Part shown: one piece after another, positions 10,501 to 24,121 of the stretch | Layout: the number at the start of each line of letters is the position of its first letter | How positions within the stretch are numbered: position 1 is the first letter of the stretch | Assembly (NCBI GenBank): GCA_914767715.1 | Contig: OU612065.1 | Location: 15,564,001 to 15,624,000, forward strand | Reading direction: 5' to 3' | DNA from: Membranipora membranacea | Taxonomy: Eukaryota > Bryozoa > Gymnolaemata > Cheilostomatida > Membraniporidae | DNA length: 60,000 bases | Program-made: the position numbers and the translations under genes | Notes under the pieces: generated by a model | What the model saw: the letters and a program-made list of their open reading frames with translations, nothing else | What the model was told of the DNA's origin: nothing | Database searches by the model: none

Positions 10501-13500
10501 ATGCTCACACTTGTTTTTATATGAGTAGTTTTCAGACATGAGTTTTTCTATCTCACTGTTCTGCAGAGTTATGGTTTCAGCCATTGCGTTGTTGTCAGCC
10601 GGACGTGGATTTAGAGACTCTTGCTCATCACTCAGGTAGAACTGAGCTGTCATAAACCCTCCTGAGTGATCCTCTGTAAGTGAGGCTAGAAACGGAGAGA
10701 GAGGCGGATGCCATATTAACTTTAACGTTATTTCAAATATTATTAACACCGCTTGTGATTTGATTTCTGAATAAGTGAGCATTGGCATTTTGAGGCAAGT
10801 TATTGAAAAGACCAACAATAGAAATGCTGTACTGAGATTTATCTATCTTATGCAAGATAGATTAAACAAGCCATAGTAAGATGTAGTTTGGGAAGCAGTT
10901 CAGTTGGAAAAAAATTAGTGCTCAAAAACTATTGGTCTTGACCAATGATCTTATGATAACTGCAAAACCCTGAGAGAATTCATGAGCAACATCCACCATG
11001 TATTGGGGATATGCACAACATTGGTACCTGGTGCTTGTTCATCGTCAGTCACAGCGCTAATGTCCTCATCTGAATTACTGTAATTACCAGCATGTGATTC
11101 GCTGAATCTGGCCATTCTGTGCATTGATTGGTCAGATTCTTCCATCTGCTGCTCATTGCGTAAAGACTTAGGATGATTTGCTTCATCAATCGAATGTTCA
11201 ATGTCTTCAGCGGAGTCTAAAGAGTACAAACATCAAAACTAATTATATCTGGTTTTGCTTTTTAGTGCTAATTACCAAAACTGATGAAGTATGATATGGC
11301 TGATATGTTCCCTACAAAAATTCATCAAATTGATCATAACACGACAAACAATGTATGACAAGTCTAACAGTCCTTATTGAACCATACAATGCCAAGTAAG
11401 ATTGATTGATTTTTGCAGCTTGAGTTTTCCCTATTGGAGAGTTCAATGACTTTAAATGCCATTTAGTAAATGGTATCAAAACTTTTATTTGGACTTTGAC
11501 AAGTTGTTATGTTTAGAAGATACAAATTTCTCACTTGACTGGTACTTTTTGTTATATCCTACCTGGGCTAGATTGACTGCTTTGGTTTGTTCTAGGAGAT
11601 AGCACAGCGATATCTGAAGTCTCCTGAGACTGCACTGCGGTTTTTACAGAGCGAGGAGAGTTAGACAGATCGACTGACAGCTGTGAGTACACTACAGGTA
11701 ACCTGAGTAAGTATAATCAGAATGACAAAAATTAACAATAGCTCAATAAAGATGATGTTCATACTCATACTCATTCGTACAAAATATAAATAGATTTGAC
11801 ATCCAATGTGTTTCAAGTCATTTAGCCCTAATTTGATAGCGTATTTCGAATGTCCCTTTTCCGTTTGTTCCTCTTATATCCCCTGTAACGTTAAGATTTC
11901 CCCAGTTCCTTGGGCAAAGATTTGTCTTCTCATAACTACTGAAAAGACAACTGCTTAAACCTTGTCACATGGTATGTGATAGTCTTATTCTGTAAGGCCT
12001 CGTATTGTAACCGCTTGAATAATGTCCATGAGTGGTTATAATATTGGCATGGTTTCCAAATGCTGGTGGTAGGTGGCTAATGTATGAACCTACTAACTTA
12101 GTAGCAACAAGCTAGAAGCGACTACTATATGTCTCTTATTCTCAAGTTTAGTTTCCTAAATTGATCCAGGCTTGTTCAGAGGTGAGCCCTGCGGCTCAAA
12201 TACGGTATACAAATTTGTGTGACATTTAACATAACGATATTATTACTGACCCTAAACTTCTTTTCTGGTAAAGCTTTTAGCATGTATATACATATATACA
12301 GAGGGAAAAACTTCTGTGTGACTCACCTTAGATAAGGTTCTAGCTCTGGTATGGATTCTTTCATTGCTTTGAGCTCCTCGTCATTGACAGGAGGCAGCTC
12401 TTCATCAACACCAATCACAGTTGTCATCTAAATGGACGAAATGAACTTTAATATCAATATCAACCAGCTACTCAAAATGAGTCTTAAAAGCAGCAAAGTT
12501 GAGCAAATTTTGTAGAAGCACAGAAAGCTTCATGCTTGCCCCTTGCCACTCTGCTTCTCATGACTAAGGTTAAATCTTATGCAAAAGGTGAAAGGTTGAT
12601 GATAACGCAACACTATCAAAAACAAATAAGTATGAGAACTTTTACTTTTTAAGATTATACAACCATAGTTGAGGTTCACAAGAAGTTAATATATCTAACA
12701 AAGCTAATGTCGACCACATTTACATACCATAATTGCAGGAGGAAGCTTATCTAATCCTGGGAACAACGTCTTCAGAAAATGGGGACCTGCAAATAAACCA
12801 TAATCAATCCATGTACTGACAGGACATTACAGTAAATAAAAAAAAACATCAAAAAAATACGTATGGCATATTCTGAGAAAAAAACAGAACACTGCAAGGT
12901 TAGTTTGGGGCGCTACAGCTGCTGGCTCCTAACAGAATTTTTTGCATTTCAGAGGATAAAATCATACCGATAGATTTATAGAAATCTTTTCTGTGCTCAA
13001 CCTCTCTCTGATGCCAATCTGATGACTTCTCATAAGTAGAGTGGCTCCACTACAATAAAGATATCCATAGTTCAACAATTCAATAAAAGCTTGTAAAGGA
13101 GCACATATGGAGTCTCAGCAAATCAAGCTTGATCCGATTTGGAGTTACTTTCTTTATACAGGTGAGCAAAAACCTGTGCACACCAAATGCATTCAATTAA
13201 GTTCAACTTTATCTGCGTGTTGGATTAAAAGGTTACCAATGACAAAATTAAACAAAAATATTCTTCCATATTACACATGTATTCAATGCATGTGCAGTAT
13301 GTGTTATACTCATTAGAAAAGACACTTATCTATTTTCAAGGACCCTTCATGTACCCACAGTTTTCTCACATAGATGTAATACAACTTGCAATAAGTGGAG
13401 GTACTCTTAGATGGGCCTTTAAAGGTAACTATTGATTTGTACCACAAGTGATACTCGTCCCGATATCCTCCTGTTATGAGACATGCTGAAATGTATACAT

Positions 13501-16500
13501 GACTAAGCCTAATGGTACAACACGATATATATTTGGTGTCAAAACTAACAAATCGCATATAGTATCAAATAAAATCATCAGGATACTTACATGCTTATAT
13601 TCCAGAGCAAATTTACGACGCCTGCACACTTCTGCGCATAGTTGAGCGTAAACTGAAGGTGCTCTGTATATCTGATCTAGTTTATCAATCCTGATCTTTA
13701 GTCGCCGGCAGTTCTCGTAATGTAAGGCTATCTTCCCGTCAACTGATGATACAACCTTCTCCACCCACATTATCCATCTGATAAAATCATTGACAATAGA
13801 ATGATTCTAAGTATTGGCATCAGTTAACTATCATTACACAAATTGCTTTGTTGCTCGCTGCATCCATGGTTTCAAACTTCAAAATATCTTTCTATCATTA
13901 TTTTTTATAAAGACATGAAAAAAAAAAGCCGTTGCATTCTTGGATTTTTAGTCAACTATTTTGGAAACCTATCACAGACAAAAATTGGTAAGGATGGTTC
14001 ACCAAGACAAGTTTTCTGATTTGTAATGATCTATCCATCAGATGAAGGTCAATCGGTCTTTGTTTTCACATGCTTGATCACCAATAAAGGCCAACTAAGG
14101 CAAGTGTATTGGGAGGGTAACTATATAGTAATAATGAAAAGATTGATGACACCCATGACACATGAAGCCATATAAATTGTGACAGTACCCATTACCTAAG
14201 TCTTGTATGTAGATTAGCGCTGAGTTCACGTTTAGTGTCTGTACACCTATGAGCGATATCTCTGAGTGACTGGTCATTGTTCTCCATCACCCTCAGCTGC
14301 TCTTTATGACTGGCACACAGATCAGGTAAGATGTTTGGATCAGCTAACTGCCGGCAGCGAGTCTGGTTATGGACAAAACTCTGTAAAATAATTGAAAAGA
14401 GTTAGTATATTAACGTAGTGGACATACAAGCATTAATAGTTACAGATACTCCCAGAATGTATCCTAAACTTATCCTGCTAAGATAAAAGACAACTCCCGA
14501 GTTTATAACTTCGGGTATATTAATAATGTGAGGAACGAGATAAGACAGAATAGGTTGCCAGATCACATTTAATTCTTCAAATTTAAAAAAAAGTCAGTCA
14601 ATTGCGATCGCAAGTCAACGTTAATTTTCACAACTTTTTTTTCAGGGACAGCATGAGGTATATATATCGATATTCAATTTACTTGTGCATAAGCCTCTTG
14701 ATCCTTGACTATTTTACTGGCATTCACAATAAGCTGCTCCAAGCCATATAGTCGGTTCTCCACGCCTTTGACTTCTTTCATACTAGCGTTATCAGCAGCA
14801 ACTAACACCTTATCTCGCTCAGCTAGTAATCGTGATAGTAATTCTTCATCAAGCTGTAATAGCCAGGTAAGATAAGAGGGAATGATTGAAGAGAAATATG
14901 TGTATAGTAAATTTATGACTTTTTGAAGTTTCACTTCAACATCAGGTCAATGTGGTCAACAAACTAAATTCATCTGAATACAAACATCATTGCATCTTTA
15001 CATAATAGGTATGTAAAAAGAGGTACAATGACCTATGTTTATAATGTGCATGTTTGACAGCACCCAATTTTATTCAAACAAACTGCAAAGATTTGCTAGA
15101 AAGAGCAATCATCAGAGAAAAAACTGGCTTATGACATACTGTGATGGTACTTTGATTGCGAAATGAGCAGGGTGTGACAGTACAGATTAGAGCCTGCCTA
15201 CCTGAACCAGTTCACTAAGTGTGTTTTCAGCTTCCTCCAGTAGATTCTGGTTATTCTCCAGGGCGGTGAGAAACTGCATGAGAGTAGTGGGGGCTTGATG
15301 TGAAAACCTCCCACAGTATACAGAACCATTGAGTATGTCGACCAGAGAGCCAAGTAGAGGCATCTTAGAAAGCATACCATGTGATTCTGGGAACCTGTTG
15401 AACACAGTAAGTCTATGATAAAAACTTTTATGGCTGTCGATAGAAAAGTCATCTTTTTTTACTTATATTGTTCAGATAATGATAAGGGACTGGTTTCATT
15501 GCTTTTTCAATCATATGGTGACTGATAATGGTCAATATTGATGTGGCAAGTAGAGTGAAATGGCAAGATTTATGGGTTTACTGAACCAGGTCTAGAGGGT
15601 TATTTTGATTTGATGACCTGATGAAAGGGTCAAATGCAGAACTTCACAGATTGTTCTTACAAGCATACATAAATAGAGAAGATACTAACTCACCCATGTA
15701 ACATGTCACCATATGTTTGCTTCTTCTCTAAAAATGACTGATACCAGCTTGAGAATTTTTCAGCCTGTTCGATGAAGGCTTGGAGTGTATCTTCTAAGTT
15801 AGCCACCACTGTGCTCCAGCCTTGGTGTTGAAGATGCTGATGGTGTACCAGGGTCTTACACAAGGTTTCATGTCTGTGACTCAAATCTCTCAAATCCTAC
15901 GGAAGTCAAAATCATATCTGTATCACATACGGAACACAATAGCTTCATGTTAACAATATAGGGATATAGTCTATGATAGCTTATGATGATGCGCCTATAT
16001 ATTTGAGGTAACATACCAGGGATAGCTGAGTTCTAGTGGATAGAGTAGCCAGGGTTGGTGCCATGTTTATAGATCCTTCAATTCTCTGACGTATTCCATC
16101 GTTATCTAAATGCACAGAATACAATCACTAGTGGTGCAAAACGCTATTCGAATTTTTTTCTCAACGAAATAACGCATAAGAAAGAAATGATGGAATTAAA
16201 ATGTAATATAAAATATGTAATTGAATGTCACTCGGTTACCAGGTCAAGTTCATAGGAAAATAAATGTGTAATAGTCAATGCTCAACATGATTTATGATCA
16301 ACACAAACACAGAGCAGGTAAACCTACCAATCTCTTGAGTTATCTCTGGGGGATTCTTCTCTTCAATAGCTCTGAGATTGAATAAAAATATAGGACAGGT
16401 ATCCTAAAACAAAGATATAACTCTAGTGAAATAATCATAATCATTATGTGCACCATACCTTAAACATTGAGCTTAGACAAGATGAAAGAAAACCTTACTA

Positions 16501-17117
16501 TGTGGGCCTAGACCAACTGTCAAGGGCAGAGTTTTAAGTACTACATGAGTTTCTTACAGTAAACCATTAGATGTTGACATATTTGTTGAGATGTTGTCAA
16601 CATTATGTCATAATAGATGACAGACTGGAATGGAAGGATTCCTTGTTCGTCATCATAAACTTACAGTTCCTGCGCTGTAGCTGCATACTCTCGAGTTTGG
16701 TGACATCGTTTCTCCTCCACTGATGAGTAAAACCTGACTCTCAAATGGAATCCCTGTCTCCTCGCTTATCACAAGCTGCAGTTTCATGACACTGTAATAA
16801 GACAAGTGATGATGCTCTTTTATGGATTGGGCCACTAGCAAAATTGCAATGAGATGGTATGATGCACCAGTTTTGTTTGATGGAGAACATAGCATCTATT
16901 ATATTCTATTTTATTTTATTTCTATTCTACAGTTGATTGAGATTGACAAATTCAATTTCATTACCCCTTATCATGACAAAAACAACTGTATCATAGCGTT
17001 GCTTACCTATGTTTCCTCTACTTAAACCAGCATGATCATATCTCACCTTTCTACAGCGTGGCTCATATCGAACATCAGCATGTCCCCTCTGTTCACGTAA
17101 AACACATGGATCATCAT
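7575..17117 (-). CDS. RB1CC1: FIP200 / RB1-inducible coiled-coil protein 1 (20 coding exons, 1288 aa)
   Basis: FIP200 is the scaffold of the ULK1-ATG13-ATG101 complex that starts autophagy. Exons in order: 17047-17117, 16665-16791, 16328-16403, 16017-16105, 15694-15896, 15202-15394, 14683-14853, 14196-14380, 13591-13777, 12968-13049, 12728-12786, 12327-12427, 11563-11702, 11028-11216, 9559-10685, 9047-9316, 8555-8803, 8319-8386, 7871-8075, 7575-7649. They join to 3867 nt ending in TGA. The ubiquitin-like N-terminus includes VLLISGGETM and RVCSYSAGT. HLQHQGWSTVVANLED and LPDLCASHKEQL mark the conserved N-terminal dimer region. Residues about 655-1130 are coiled coil. Residues about 1190-1288 are the C-terminal Claw, with GDKVILCFDERYEHYVVFS, RRPWVLAEIIDKEYCQARK and NRFKVPVNTKFYRV. 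Residues equivalent to human K1569, R1573, F1574 and F1582, which bind FIR motifs in cargo receptors, are present as K1264, R1268, F1269 and F1277. Human FIP200 has 1594 residues; the shortfall lies mainly in the middle and coiled coil. Confidence 0.96.
10770..10923 (+). repeat. Dispersed repeat copy A (RB1CC1 intron 14)
   Basis: Shared landmarks with copy B, in the same order and orientation, are AAGTGAGCA, CAAGTT, GAAATGCTG.ACTG.GAT, AGA.TAAACAAGCCA, TAGTAAGAT and a closing CAGTTGG followed by AAAAATTAGT.CTC. The copies have diverged and carry indels, so the family is old. No ORF or terminal repeat is evident. Confidence 0.65.
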
Positions 17118-17460
17118 CTTGTATGATTTGATAGGATCGGAGAGTAATCCAAAAGTAATATATTTCCTCTCTTCTGAGGCAACACCTAACAGAGCCCTGA
17201 AAAGATGAACATTACAATAAAAACGTGATACTATTAAAGGTTCCAATGCTTGTTCTCCAGCCAGCTATCCAATATTTACTGGAAGTGAAAATGCAGAATT
17301 ATTATGACAAGGCTTAAAATATTCGACGAGATTGTCAACTCTCTGTATATAACTCCTTTCGGGAGATACAGAGGGATATCCAAAACACTTTGCTGATGCC
17401 ATGAGACTGAGCTTGGCATGAACAATCAACAGCTATCACTCCAAGGTACCATGAAGAGCT

Positions 17461-17573
17461 CTACATGAGTACTAGCTAGAGGTAGCTTTATCTCAGAGGC
17501 CCCTTTTTGGCTGAAACAAAACAAAATAGGGGCCTTCGGGATAAGGCCAAGCGAGATGTACTCCTTGTAGCAT
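17461..17573 (+). repeat. Imperfect inverted repeat / hairpin of about 110 bases
   Basis: CTACATGAGTAC at 17461 pairs with GTACTCCTTGTAG at 17558. CTTTATCTCAGAGGCCCC (17496-ish) pairs with GGGGCCTTCGGGATAAGG, using several G-T wobbles on the plus strand. An unpaired internal loop of about 12 bases separates the two stems, and an A-rich apical loop closes the structure. It could be a small transposon remnant or a structured RNA. Confidence 0.5.
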
Positions 17574-17741
17574 GTCTTGACAAGCTTTGTTTGTTAAAAA
17601 AGTATATTATATACACTTACAAAGCTTGTCAATACTGGCTATACTATATACTATACTATACTTCTAGGTACTGTTAAAAGCTCTCCTTTATTTGCAATGT
17701 ATTATTATGGTCATATAAAGCAAGTAACAGCATCAGTCCAA

Positions 17742-17937
17742 GTGAGCAATAACATTTATGAGCAAGTTCAATAGTAAGATTAACAACTGAAATGCTGGAC
17801 TGGGATGCATCCATTTTATCCAAGTTAGACTAAACAAGCCACTAGTAAGATTTAGATATTGTACTGCTTATTATCATGATATGTATGTAGCACTGGGGGA
17901 GGGGGTGGCTGCAGTTGGCAAAAAATTAGTACTCTAG
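17742..17937 (+). repeat. Dispersed repeat copy B (upstream of RB1CC1)
   Basis: This is the partner of the copy at 10770-10923, about 7 kb away. It carries an extra stretch of about 45 bases near 17850-17900, including GGGGGAGGGGG, before the shared CAGTTGG...AAAAATTAGT ending. It lies between the COX5B 3' end and the RB1CC1 start. Confidence 0.65.
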
Positions 17938-18953
17938 CTAGCTTTGATAATATTGAATTGTGTTTTGAAGTAAACCAACCATTCCACATAATATGAAAGT
18001 TTTATTGTTGAGTATAGCCAAGATATTGATCCTGAATCAGAGCCAACACACTCAATATTGGCTACAGTATATAAATGTATACAAGGAGTACTCCAGTCCT
18101 TAGTATGTATGTAGTCAGTATATATATGAATATTATTATTTATCATCAATCAAGAGGCCAACCACTCAGTCTTTGGTTGGTCCTACTCTTAGTTGCCATT
18201 TTCTTGTTTAATGAGACAGAGTTAAAGGATCCAACTCACCTTTATATGGTTTCATAGGTTTTAGCCTGCTACATCAACACATATATGATTAGTAGGATGC
18301 AAGTTTCTGATCCATGACACAACTTCTTGGTAATAACAAAATTTGCCAATCATGGAAAACTGCATCAGCTGGGCTTTGTTTACAAAATGATATATTTGTC
18401 ACTTCTCTGCCTCCTTTCACAAAATAATAGTTTTTCAGAGAGGGCAACTCCACCAACATGCATATGAGAATGCATGCAGGCTACACAGATACATGAATTA
18501 AGATAAAATATAGCTTGTCTAGACGGGCTAGATAAAATAGTGCTGTACCATTGAGGAGGGGTAGGGGCCTGAATCTCAGACATTGACTATTGATGTATAA
18601 TGAAGCATGTATATTCATATTATGTAGGAAAGGCCATAAGGGTGTGTTTGTTTCATACGTAGCATACTCTCAGAATGTAGAGTCTCAGAGTGTTAGAGTC
18701 TCCTGCCTAATGCAACCATGATGGTGAGCATGACTTTTGACTTGGCAGTATGTACCCAATTGGTAGAGAACAGTATGATTTCGGAAGAATGTAAGGAGAA
18801 TGAAGAGGTAAATTTACAGGCTAGAAAATCAGACTGTGCGTTAATTGTGTCATTAAAATGTCTTCCAAGTTTATCGTCCAGCAATCATGATTACTGCAGT
18901 GCAATATGCAAACTTGTATTTTGTATCATAAATAGACATCACTACAATAAGAC

Positions 18954-18959
18954 TTTATT
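18954..18959 (-). terminator. Polyadenylation signal AATAAA of COX5B
   Basis: A minus-strand AATAAA lies about 160 bases after the COX5B TAA stop. Confidence 0.55.
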
Positions 18960-19115
18960 CCACAGATATCGAGGGCAAATGTGCCTATACATTTCCTAGA
19001 TTCATGAGATTAGCGTATGGCTACTTCCAAGTGGAATTGTCTGCTAATCAAGTATTTCACTTTTGGCAAAATAAAAGTCATACCAATTTCAGTTATCAGC
19101 CAAACTACAATATTA

Positions 19116-20958
19116 TTAAGAATCAGCAACTAATTTAAAGAAGTAGCCACATTGGCATCTCTTTGTCTCTCCAAGAAACATCTTTGTCCAGCGAATAGTG
19201 GTTGAATCTTCTTCACCTACAAAATGTGACAATAAAGAGTGAAGGCTTAGTACCAGTAACTGTTCACAGTAAACTGAGAGGATAAGTAAAGGAATCTGTC
19301 CAATTACTACCACCTCCACTCGGATGGTCAGTTTGAGAGAGTTGATCCACTGCGCTAGCCTAATGTGACACTGTTAATGAGGGCTTGTTACCACCTCTCT
19401 AATCTAACATACACTTTCATGTATTTAGCGACACTAAATTGCGATTAAAGTGACCATTCGAAATCAAAATATTTTCTTCCTGTTTGTGGTACAACAATCA
19501 CGTTAAAAATATAACACCTCTCAGTCATCATACTAGATCTTCATACTAGTTGTTAAACTTACAAACGCATCCAACAATCCTGTCTTCGCATACTGTTGGC
19601 ACAAGTGTTGGCTCTTCTTTTGTACCTCTTTTCGCCAGGAAAACACCTTCCGTACCAAAGGGATCCTAGTGAAATAAAACAAATCAGCTATGAGAGTGTT
19701 TACACCCTTTTAGCAACACAAGATCCAACATTTTTATAACAGTGGCAAACTACAATCAACATGTTTTAAATAATGCAATTAGCTAGCTATTAATCATCGA
19801 ACTGTACATTTCATAAAAGATATATACTCATAGATATATAGTTAAGAAACTTGAGGAGCTGAGTATGTATTGGATATATTTTACGAAGGAGTGACTCCTC
19901 AATTTTACTTCTCACCAGATTTCCTCTAGCCTTTTCTAATAATTCGTATCTTTCAATACCAACAGTTCCGCCCATCTCATCGGGCATAGAAGCATCCTTC
20001 GAAGCTAAAATATAGATAAACTCGTTACTCATCGCACTTTGAATACCATCTTGGAAACAGCTGTATAAAATTTGATACCAAATTCAGGTATTGAAGGCAC
20101 AAAGAATCTTACAATGAATCCAGTCTGTCAAATATATAATTGGAGTTTTGCCAACACAGGATACTACTAAATATCTTTTAAATTATAGCCATCTCCTACT
20201 CCGCTACAATCAAATCTTTATACACCTGGGCCAAGCCTAGGTCAATACATCAATCAAAGTAAATTTTACTCAAGTCTATACCAGTTCAATGGCCTAGTCC
20301 ATTAGTTAGTTTAGTAGGGAGTCGGTAATGAAAATATTGTTATTGCATCAGTCAAGAGAAGTCTCTAGAGGCAACACTCGACACGCTTGGGTTTTTTCGT
20401 TATAAGTTTTATAATGAATTAAATGTTCATATAAAAGTTGTATGAATCAATTTATAATAAGGGCTAACTCCCAAAGCTACTTGCCCCGCCACTGACTAAG
20501 GCCCACTGTCTGTGACTCATTAGGCACTCGGACCACCATCATCATGAGTGACTGGACCTAATCCGAGAGAGAGAGAGAGTGAGCCTCAGACAATCATCTC
20601 ATTTATTTGTCAGTTTATATGTGGATGGTTTGCCAGTCACAATAAACGCCAGCAACTGACTGCCACAAGATAATCAAGTGGTAAGAAATACTGAATATTT
20701 TAAAATGAAATTTGGCTAAAAAATATTGTCCACTTCACTTGAAATTCCATGGAAAAACTAGGACAAAAATTGGTGCCGGCATTGTCAAAAAACTGCTTAT
20801 TTGTGCTTTGATCCTAGATATTTATTACCTAGTTTTCCCTCAGTAGGTTCATAATATGGTGATACTTTCTCTGAGTAATGTTTGACACTTGTAGATACTC
20901 TGGGTAACACAGAGGACCTAGAAAAGGAGACCAAACTTCTTGCCAGTATTGACGCCAT
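19116..20958 (-). CDS. COX5B: Cytochrome c oxidase subunit 5B, mitochondrial (4 exons, 140 aa)
   Basis: This nuclear-encoded subunit of respiratory complex IV sits on the matrix side and binds zinc. Exons in order are 20829-20958, 19916-20004, 19563-19665 and 19116-19216, joining to 423 nt with a TAA stop. The N-terminus (MASILARSLVSFSRSSVLPR) is Arg/Ser-rich without acidic residues, a typical mitochondrial presequence, with cleavage likely near residue 27. Mature-protein motifs are GIERYELLEKARGNLDPF, GTKEEPTLVP, RIVGCVCEED and KRCQCGYFFKLV. Zinc ligands would be C106, C108, C128 and C130. The second pair is CxC rather than the CxxC of mammals; I recall the same spacing in insect subunits. 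The upstream frame is open to another Met at 21066, but the conserved start is at 20958. The gene is upstream of RB1CC1 on the same strand and divergent from the ARHGAP gene. Confidence 0.96.
20568..20581 (+). repeat. GA microsatellite in COX5B intron 1
   Basis: A short run of about seven GA units lies inside the first COX5B intron. Confidence 0.8.
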
Positions 20959-23900
20959 GATTTCTTGTTGCAAGGAATAACCAGAGTGAATGATATAATG
21001 GTAGGTTTCACGGTCGTCCTTTAACCCACCCCAAAACAATTTCGAGCCAGGGAAACAGCTAAACACAAGTGGCTATCTGCACCAATATTATCCGCAGATA
21101 TCCACTATTTTCAGATTGTGTGTTGTCTACTCATACTTGCAAGTGCAGAAGTACTATCATCACCCAAATAACAGAGTCCATATAGCATAATTCACTTCAG
21201 CTCTTTACTCCTCTGCTTTTGCTCCAATCCTTCAACATTGAATAAATAAACAAACACATAAATATGTAGTCGGGCTAAATTTTGATTTGTAGTAAGTAAA
21301 GGCAAAGCAAATGAAGTGTAATGACAACAACAATGACTGAGTGGTCAGTGGAGTAATTCATTCAATCATTTCATTCATTGAATCAATCATCATCATAGGC
21401 CTATAATTTTTATTTTTTTGTTATTATTTAATTTGACTGTCACTCAGCTCTGGCATCAAATCATCGACATTATAGGTCCTTCCCTCCACCCTATCAAGCC
21501 TCCCAGCCAGCTATCACAGTAACAATATTGTTACAAGTTGTAAACTCTCTGCTTCTCTTACTTTTGGATATACAGTTACAGCATGCTTCAAATTAGTTAG
21601 AACTATTTATGCTTATTTATGATCACTTCACTATTTTGCACTACCAGCTCCAATGTAAGCAAAACCAAAATCAAAGGAAGAAGTTTTAATGATGGCCTGT
21701 CAACCGAATATCCCTGGGTAGGTAAGGTGACCTCACCATAGGCAAGAGAAACAACAATGTGCAATGATACTTGGGTAGGGCTACCTTGAGAAATGGCCTG
21801 GTCTGACGATGGAAAACATCTGCTTCACGTCGGTTCTTTTTTGGATAAAAACTAGATCAATTATGAGTCTGTGATTTGATCAAAACCTGTGCTTATCCCT
21901 GTAATCCTACAGAACTATTGCAAGTTAATGCTTGAAGACAGTTCCCAGAAACAGGTAAGCGTGCAAGCTTGCAGTTTTGGGGTTTTAAGGGAATCTGAAT
22001 GCCATTTCCCTTAACCGAATTTCACGGCTTGTTTGTCAGTGATTGCAATCCATCCATCAATCCCTCCCATTTTGTATTTCAAGTATTTTATCATCCCAAA
22101 ATTTTTGTAATTTGAAGTTATCCACTGATGTTTCAAGGATTGTTTGTCTGTAAGTCTTTACAACGAGACACAAAATTTGTGGTAATAATTTTTTGTCTTA
22201 AAACTGAGACAAGTCACTAATCATAAATATGTATTTCGCTAAAGCATGGTTCTGTTGCGGTACCGTTTAATATCTGCTTTCATCTAGATGCGGTCCAATA
22301 TTCACACATCCCAGTCAGAAAAAGATATTGTAATACGTTGTTGTAAGCTCGGGTATCCTATGTCTTTGTGTAACTATCTTTCATTCTGCAGTACAAGCAG
22401 AGTTTTATTTGCCTATCAATTCCATTGAGTTGATTTTGAAAGTTGGGTATATGCAGGAAGATGAACCCGAAACCTACTAAGGATTGACAGCGAGATTAAA
22501 ACTTGCCCCGCTCAAGATGCTTTGTTTCTGCATGATGTAATGTGACTCAGTAAAAAATAAGGTCAAACAAGCACATTGAATAATATGAGAATGTTTATAT
22601 TGTTGAAATTAATGTGAGCTCTAATTGCATCATTGACAGCTGCAAGACAGTTATTCATTTGGCTATAAAAAAGTGCTCAATTCTCAATGAAACATCGTAG
22701 ATATAACATAGCTGTTGTGGATATCAATTGGTCATAGCAGACCAATCCAAGTCTGATAAGAATTGGCTCACTTTTTAGTGAGTGGATATCATACAAAACT
22801 GTTCTCATCAGGTAAAGTTTAAATTATTAAAGATATTTAACTTGAGAAATGATAGGATTTAGCAGTGTCTTATGTCTGCTTATGTTCCTCTAGGCATTCG
22901 ATTTTGTTTTCACATGAGACATCCTGTTAGAGATAAAAATACTCAGCTTCTAGTTTCATACAACTAGATTGTCATAGATCACGTATTTGACACATAATAA
23001 ATAGTTTAATTTTATGCACTTTAGAACTTTTATAATTCTGTACTGCAGGGTATTAATATCTTATGAAAGAATGATTATATTTGACTGCCACTTACAGAAT
23101 TTTGATAGTGACTGAGTGACCTGCTTTCTCTGGCTCTATTTGCTAGAATACATACTTCTTTGCTTCCAAACCATAATTGGGACCTTGCATATTTTGTAGT
23201 CAGGTCAGAAGTATTCATGTTATGAACAGCTAGAGATGTTTTAGCTAGTAGTGTTGGATAAGACTCTACTATATATCGGCGTGCCCAGTAGCTGGCTGAT
23301 CACTGATAAATGGAGTAAGAACTTGCAATCTTCCCAGGTAAGGCCAGACAAACTGTAGTGAGACTATGAGAGAAGCCGTGTTCGGTAATCTATTTGTGAA
23401 AAACTCTGATATTATTGCTGTTAGAATATTGCTTTAAATCGTGTTTTCTTCACATACAAAACTTCCCACAAGTTTCACCATTCATTGGTACAAGAAAGAA
23501 ATGATACCTCTTGGTACAACCATTTCACACGATTTCACTTGCTTTGGTCACAATTTCAAACACTCGTTTTTTCTTCCCGTAACCAGCGCAGAGAAGACTT
23601 ATAAATACAGAAATTACCAGTACATATAAGTTGTATCATCACAAGGTATTATCACAACCTGATGCCATCTGTTATAATCAGCCTTTAATTTTGAGTTGGC
23701 TATGTGGTACAGAGTGACCAGACATTCTAGCCTAAGTTTGTACTCAAAGTGAACCCATAGAGGTGATTGAGGGGCCCCCTCCCAACAGATGGGGAGAGCG
23801 AATGCCAGCAACTGTCAATCCCCCTAATCAATAAAAAGCTTTGGCTTAACTGCCTTGATATGGCCATGGTTAATTATTTACAGACAATTTAACTAAATGA

Positions 23901-24121
23901 AAGATAGAAATGGCTCATTGGGCTGCAGGATCAAAATAGTGGCACTCAGCAAAGTCCTTTACTTCCTAATAGTGTTGTTGTGAAAGCATTTCCCAGTAAT
24001 GCCTGTGCTGTGGGGGCAGTCATTGTAGCAATGTTTATGTTGAGTGAGCCAGTGATAATTTTTAGTGATTCTTCTTAACATGGACATTAAAAGCTCTGGT
24101 TTAACTCGAAGCTAAGACAAA
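20959..24121. other. Divergent spacer between COX5B and the ARHGAP gene
   Basis: The spacer is 3.2 kb with no supported coding region. It must hold the COX5B promoter near 21000 and the ARHGAP promoter near 24000. Visible patterns are an imperfect TCATTCA/ATCATC cluster at 21355-21400 and a perfect GAGGGGCCCCCTC palindrome near 23767. The short ORFs at 23441 and 23614 have no recognisable content. Confidence 0.5.

Larger units (their letters stand above)
17118..18953. other. Spacer between COX5B and RB1CC1 (same strand), RB1CC1 promoter region
   Basis: This AT-rich region must hold the RB1CC1 5' UTR and promoter. It contains an imperfect inverted repeat at 17461-17573, a tract of ACTAT/ATACT repeats at about 17638-17662 and the repeat copy at 17742-17937. 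No coding segment is supported. The opposed ORFs at 18693-18999 are shadows of each other with no recognisable content. Confidence 0.55.

Noticed and set aside
9526-10818. Single long ORF taken at face value as a 430-aa gene.
   Set aside because: It is exon 15 of RB1CC1 (9559-10685) with intron read-through at both ends.
19116-19216. The COX5B second zinc pair is C-Q-C rather than the mammalian C-x-x-C, suggesting a damaged site.
   Set aside because: I recall the same CxC spacing in insect COX5B subunits, and the surrounding KR.CG.FFKLV is intact, so this is normal family variation.
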